Of a DNA stretch of 64,000 nucleotides, positions 49,611-64,000 are shown one piece after another. Source of the DNA: Phoebastria nigripes. Lineage: Eukaryota > Chordata > Aves > Procellariiformes > Diomedeidae. The DNA lies in NCBI GenBank assembly GCA_035582835.1, contig JAYKAV010003066.1, forward strand, positions 2,524,749 through 2,588,748, in the 5' to 3' direction. Both the position numbers and the translations under genes were made by a program. The notes under the pieces were generated by a model. It searched no databases. It saw nothing but the letters and a program-made list of their open reading frames with translations, and had not been told where the DNA came from. The first letter of the stretch is position 1, and every line of letters begins with the position of its first letter.

Positions 49611-49620
49611 AGCAAAGCCT
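49611..49620 (-). promoter_or_regulatory. HNF4-like element upstream of the F10-like exon 1
   Basis: On the transcribed strand it reads GGCTTTGCTC, about 124 bases 5' of the ATG, the counterpart of the PROZ element at 34655. One base differs from the PROZ copy. Confidence 0.45.
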
Positions 49621-49699
49621 CGGCTCAATGTCAGCACGGGACAATGTTAAAACAGAAAAAAGCCACTGTGCTGCAGCAATGCCACTCTGATAGCTTGCA

Positions 49700-52028
49700 G
49701 GCACCTCATGTCAGCAAAGCCCCTCTCTCCTGCTTTTTCAAAGCCCAATGCCTCATGCACAAGAGTCTCTTGCCCAGATACATCATCTTCGACTAGGCCT
49801 GAGCAATGTCCTACNTTTTTATTCTTCATATTAGTCCTTTCCAAAGCCTCAAAGTGACTGCACTCTTTACTTACCATCCTTCCTTTCTTCCCTTTCTTCT
49901 CAGGACCAGCTTTTCCTTGAAGGCTGATGAAGCCTGAGCACTAGAGAGTAGGTTAGAGCTTCTCCTTCCACCACCCTTGGTAAATGTCAGCTCTTGCCTA
50001 AACCAGCAGTGTTGGCTTGCCGTGAGGAGTGCTGGTATTTTAAAACCCACCAGTTTACACAGCAGCTGTGTGCTGTACCTCTTGCCTGGATCTTACAATC
50101 TGTTCAAATTTCGCTATGTGAAATTNCCCCAAAACAATTAGTCTACATAAAAAAGTGTGCTTTAATTCTTTCTTTTCTTGCAGGCCCTAGAGTTGGTTAT
50201 GGGCTTTGGTAGGAGGTCAAGACGCAAGCAGATGTTTCACTCGTGTCCTCTCAGCATGGCAGAGACACTGTTACAGAACGAGGAATGAATATAAAGCCCT
50301 TGAGCCTTGGGCACTATAGGCGCCACGGCACAGGATGAAAGGCTCTCTAGGAACCAGTTTCATTTGTAAAAGACAAATAAACTCCGATTGCAAAGCCCAA
50401 GGACAAAGTCTCTCATACTCTACAGAATAATGACACTTCTCTTCTAAGCACAGTCACGTTGCACACAAACATGGACTTTCATCACCCTCTTGCATGCTCA
50501 TCTGTTAAACCAGCTCTGTGTTTGCTCTCAAGGTGCTACTTGGCTTGACAAGGACGTGTATACACACCAGCTAGTAAAACACAGCTACTGTCACCACTGC
50601 CAGAGGGAGGTCCTCCCCTCAGCCACCTCAACACCTTATGTAGTCCAGTCTGAGTTTCACTTCAGTCCTCAGGCTTCACTGAAGTAGAAGAATGCCCTTA
50701 GCACGAGTATGTAAATAGGATTTGGGTAGCACCTAGGCCTGAGGTTGTCCCTTTGAAGAGGGATGTTTCACCTGATGGAGCACAGGGCAGGCTACTGGTG
50801 GGACAAGGGATTCAAAAAGGAATCCAGTGGACAGAAGTAGTCAGGGAGCAAANATTGCTGAACAAACATCTGTAAAGTGTTTCCTAATATCTAACCTGAG
50901 CGTCCCTCTGAGGGTTTATACAGGTGGAGACCATCAAGCCGGGGTNACTGACCTGCAGTCCTTCCTGCCCGCATTTACTGCTGACTGCAGCAATACCTTG
51001 CTGCTGTGCAGGGTTGTGTATCTAGTTTTTCAATCTGGTTTGCTCACATCACCTGCTATACGAAACTAGCCAGTACCAGCTCAGACCCTGAGAGATAAGT
51101 AGCAGGTGTCTGGTAAAGTTCAGTGTACCTCAGACAACAGGGGAGCATAACAGATTGGAGGAGCCTTGGAAAGGCCGTCAGGATGGTTAGGGGCCTAGAG
51201 CACGTGATGTACAATAACAGGCTGAGGGGTCTGCGTTTGTTCAGCCAGGGAGAGCTGGAGGATCTAACTGCAGTCTTCCACTGCCTAAATGGGGATTACA
51301 ATGAAGACAGGGCCAACCATTTCCCAGAGGTGCCCATAGAAAGAAGATGAGGCAGCAGTCAGAGGTTGCAACAAGGAAAACTCCAATTGGACATGATGAA
51401 TTTTAGCCATGAGAGTGCTAAAGCACAGAACAGGTTGCCCAGAGGCTAACAAAATCTCTACCTCTGAAGTTTTTCAGAACTTGACTGCATGGGACCCTGC
51501 ACAACCTGCTCTAACTTTGATGTTAGCCCTGCTTTGAGCATGAGGTTGGACCAGATCACTTTCATCTGTCCCTTCCATCGTAAATTTTTCCATGATTTCT
51601 GTAACTAGGACTGAAGCTGAGAAGGTTTAAAGAATAATATATGGAGGAACACTACTCCACATACAGAAAAACATCAGAGTGCGGAGCTTCTGCCTGGAAA
51701 CCTTACAGCACAGATCAGATCATAGTACCTGTCCAGCCTNTGTGTGGGAAATCACTGGTTGAGTTTGCCTCTTTCTAAGAAAATTAGTATCTTGGCATCT
51801 AACTTGCCATTTATGAACCTCTAGGCCAGTGAAAGTCTTTTAATTACCCCCCCTCCATTCTCTACCTCCTCATCAGCCTTGACATAACGTAGGTGAAATG
51901 TGTCACACCTATTTGTTTAGGGACATTCACTCTTTTTTCACTCTCAAATGAGATTTTGTCTTCATGTATTTGTAAGCTGACTGGAGGGAATAAATAAATA
52001 AAAAAAAAGAACAAAAAAGAAACAATGT
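49700..52028. other. Intergenic region between F10 and the F10-like pseudogene
   Basis: No gene was seen. It includes an old CR1 copy (51150-51603) and a short CR1-like stretch at 50867-50909 that is identical over about 43 bases to part of the CR1 at 47.5 kb. Confidence 0.55.
51150..51603 (+). mobile_element. Old CR1 LINE fragment
   Basis: The order of motifs follows the CR1 3' region: AATAACAGGCTGAGGGGTCT, a gap, GAACAGGTTGCCCAGAGGCT, ACAACCTGCTCTAACTTTG, GAGGTTGGACCAGATCACTT and a degraded TTCCATGATTTCTGT end. It is diverged and interrupted. Confidence 0.8.
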
Positions 52029-52034
52029 TTTATT
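52029..52034 (-). terminator. Candidate F10 polyadenylation signal
   Basis: The minus-strand reading is AATAAA, about 800 bases after the F10 stop. Confidence 0.45.
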
Positions 52035-52835
52035 TCAAATGCTGGTGTACATCAATATTGCACCTTACAGAAACACCTAGAACAAGTACGCATACAAGGA
52101 GCTTTCCAATTCTCAGCCATACACAATCCAGAATATGATACAGAAAACAGTGAACGTGCACATATTTTTTTTTTTTCTGATGAGCAGAACAGAAGTGTTC
52201 AAATTAAACTAAAGTGAAGTACAATCCATATAAAGCAAAACCCCATTTTAATTAGCTGCTGTGACTTAAGCAGGCAATTTTGTGGAACATGCGGTTATTT
52301 AGCATCACATGTTGAATACTTACTTGTGTCTCAGCTTTTAACAAGCAAGCTTCCCTGCTCCCTTAATCTTCTAAATACATCTCCAGGTAGAAGCTAAACA
52401 GCTCCAGTAATAACAAACTCCCTACTGAGCCAGCTGGCTGCAATACAAGGATTAACTGAAGTCCTGTCCTTCCCACTTTCATCATGATTAGTGGAGGCTC
52501 ATATTATGTGCAGGAGCCTCTGGTGGAAGCACTTGGGCAAACAGACAGGAACCAAAATGGCAATATAAAAATAACCAAACAAGCAAACAAAAGACCCCAA
52601 TGAGCAGCCATTTTGTTTGGGGAAAGCCCCTCATTGTACAAATTCAAAATAACACCAGCAGTCCGCATATACTTGCTTAAGCCAGGAATAAACCAAAACG
52701 AAGCAGCACCATAACTTTAAGCAATCAGCTCTCAAAACAAGTTTAGCAGATGTGGCTGAAAAAAAAAAAAAGAATAAAGTTTCTATTACAGAAACTGCAC
52801 CTTGTTAGCTAACAGAAGGATCAAGAGCCACACCA

Positions 52836-64000
<11,165 letters not shown>

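Overview
This is vertebrate nuclear DNA, almost certainly from a bird. It has long introns, CR1-type LINE fragments, and the conserved block known in human 13q34 as F7-F10-PROZ-PCID2-CUL4A. Here the block runs CUL4A(-) / PCID2(+) / PROZ(-) / F10-like(-) / F10(-). Isolated N bases mark it as a draft assembly.

Region by region: (1) 1-8.5 kb holds the first four coding exons of CUL4A on the minus strand; the rest of the gene lies off the left edge. Intron 2 also contains several splice-bounded minus-strand open segments that I cannot assign to a family. (2) 7.8-10.1 kb is a CpG island between the head-to-head genes CUL4A and PCID2, with CCAAT, E-box and a helically spaced ETS array. (3) 10.3-22.8 kb is a complete 14-coding-exon PCID2, which joins to exactly 399 codons plus stop. 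(4) 22.8-24.2 kb is the tail-to-tail gap between PCID2 and PROZ. (5) 24.2-34.5 kb is a complete 8-exon PROZ (407 codons plus stop), a vitamin K-dependent pseudoprotease. (6) 34.5-41.6 kb is intergenic with one CR1. (7) 42.3-49.5 kb is a decayed paralogue of F10. Its last exon is full length, but the catalytic serine motif is changed from GDSGGP to GDGGSP, exon 7 is frameshifted, exon 6 has a stop, the Gla and EGF1 exons are not recognisable, and EGF2 exists in one near-intact copy plus two relics. Its exon 1 and upstream region are close duplicates of the PROZ exon 1 and promoter. (8) 52.0-62.0 kb is F10 proper, exons 2 to 8, with an intact catalytic triad; exon 1 was not found and probably lies beyond 64 kb.

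How the genes relate: PROZ, the F10-like copy and F10 are head-to-tail members of one Gla-EGF-EGF-protease family, made by tandem duplication, acting in blood coagulation and its control. CUL4A (ubiquitin ligase scaffold) and PCID2 (TREX-2 mRNA export factor) are housekeeping genes sharing a promoter region. The most notable observations are the dead F10 paralogue with a PROZ-like promoter, a perfect AT-AC (U12-type) 5' splice signal in both CUL4A and PCID2, and the unassigned exon-like segments inside CUL4A intron 2.
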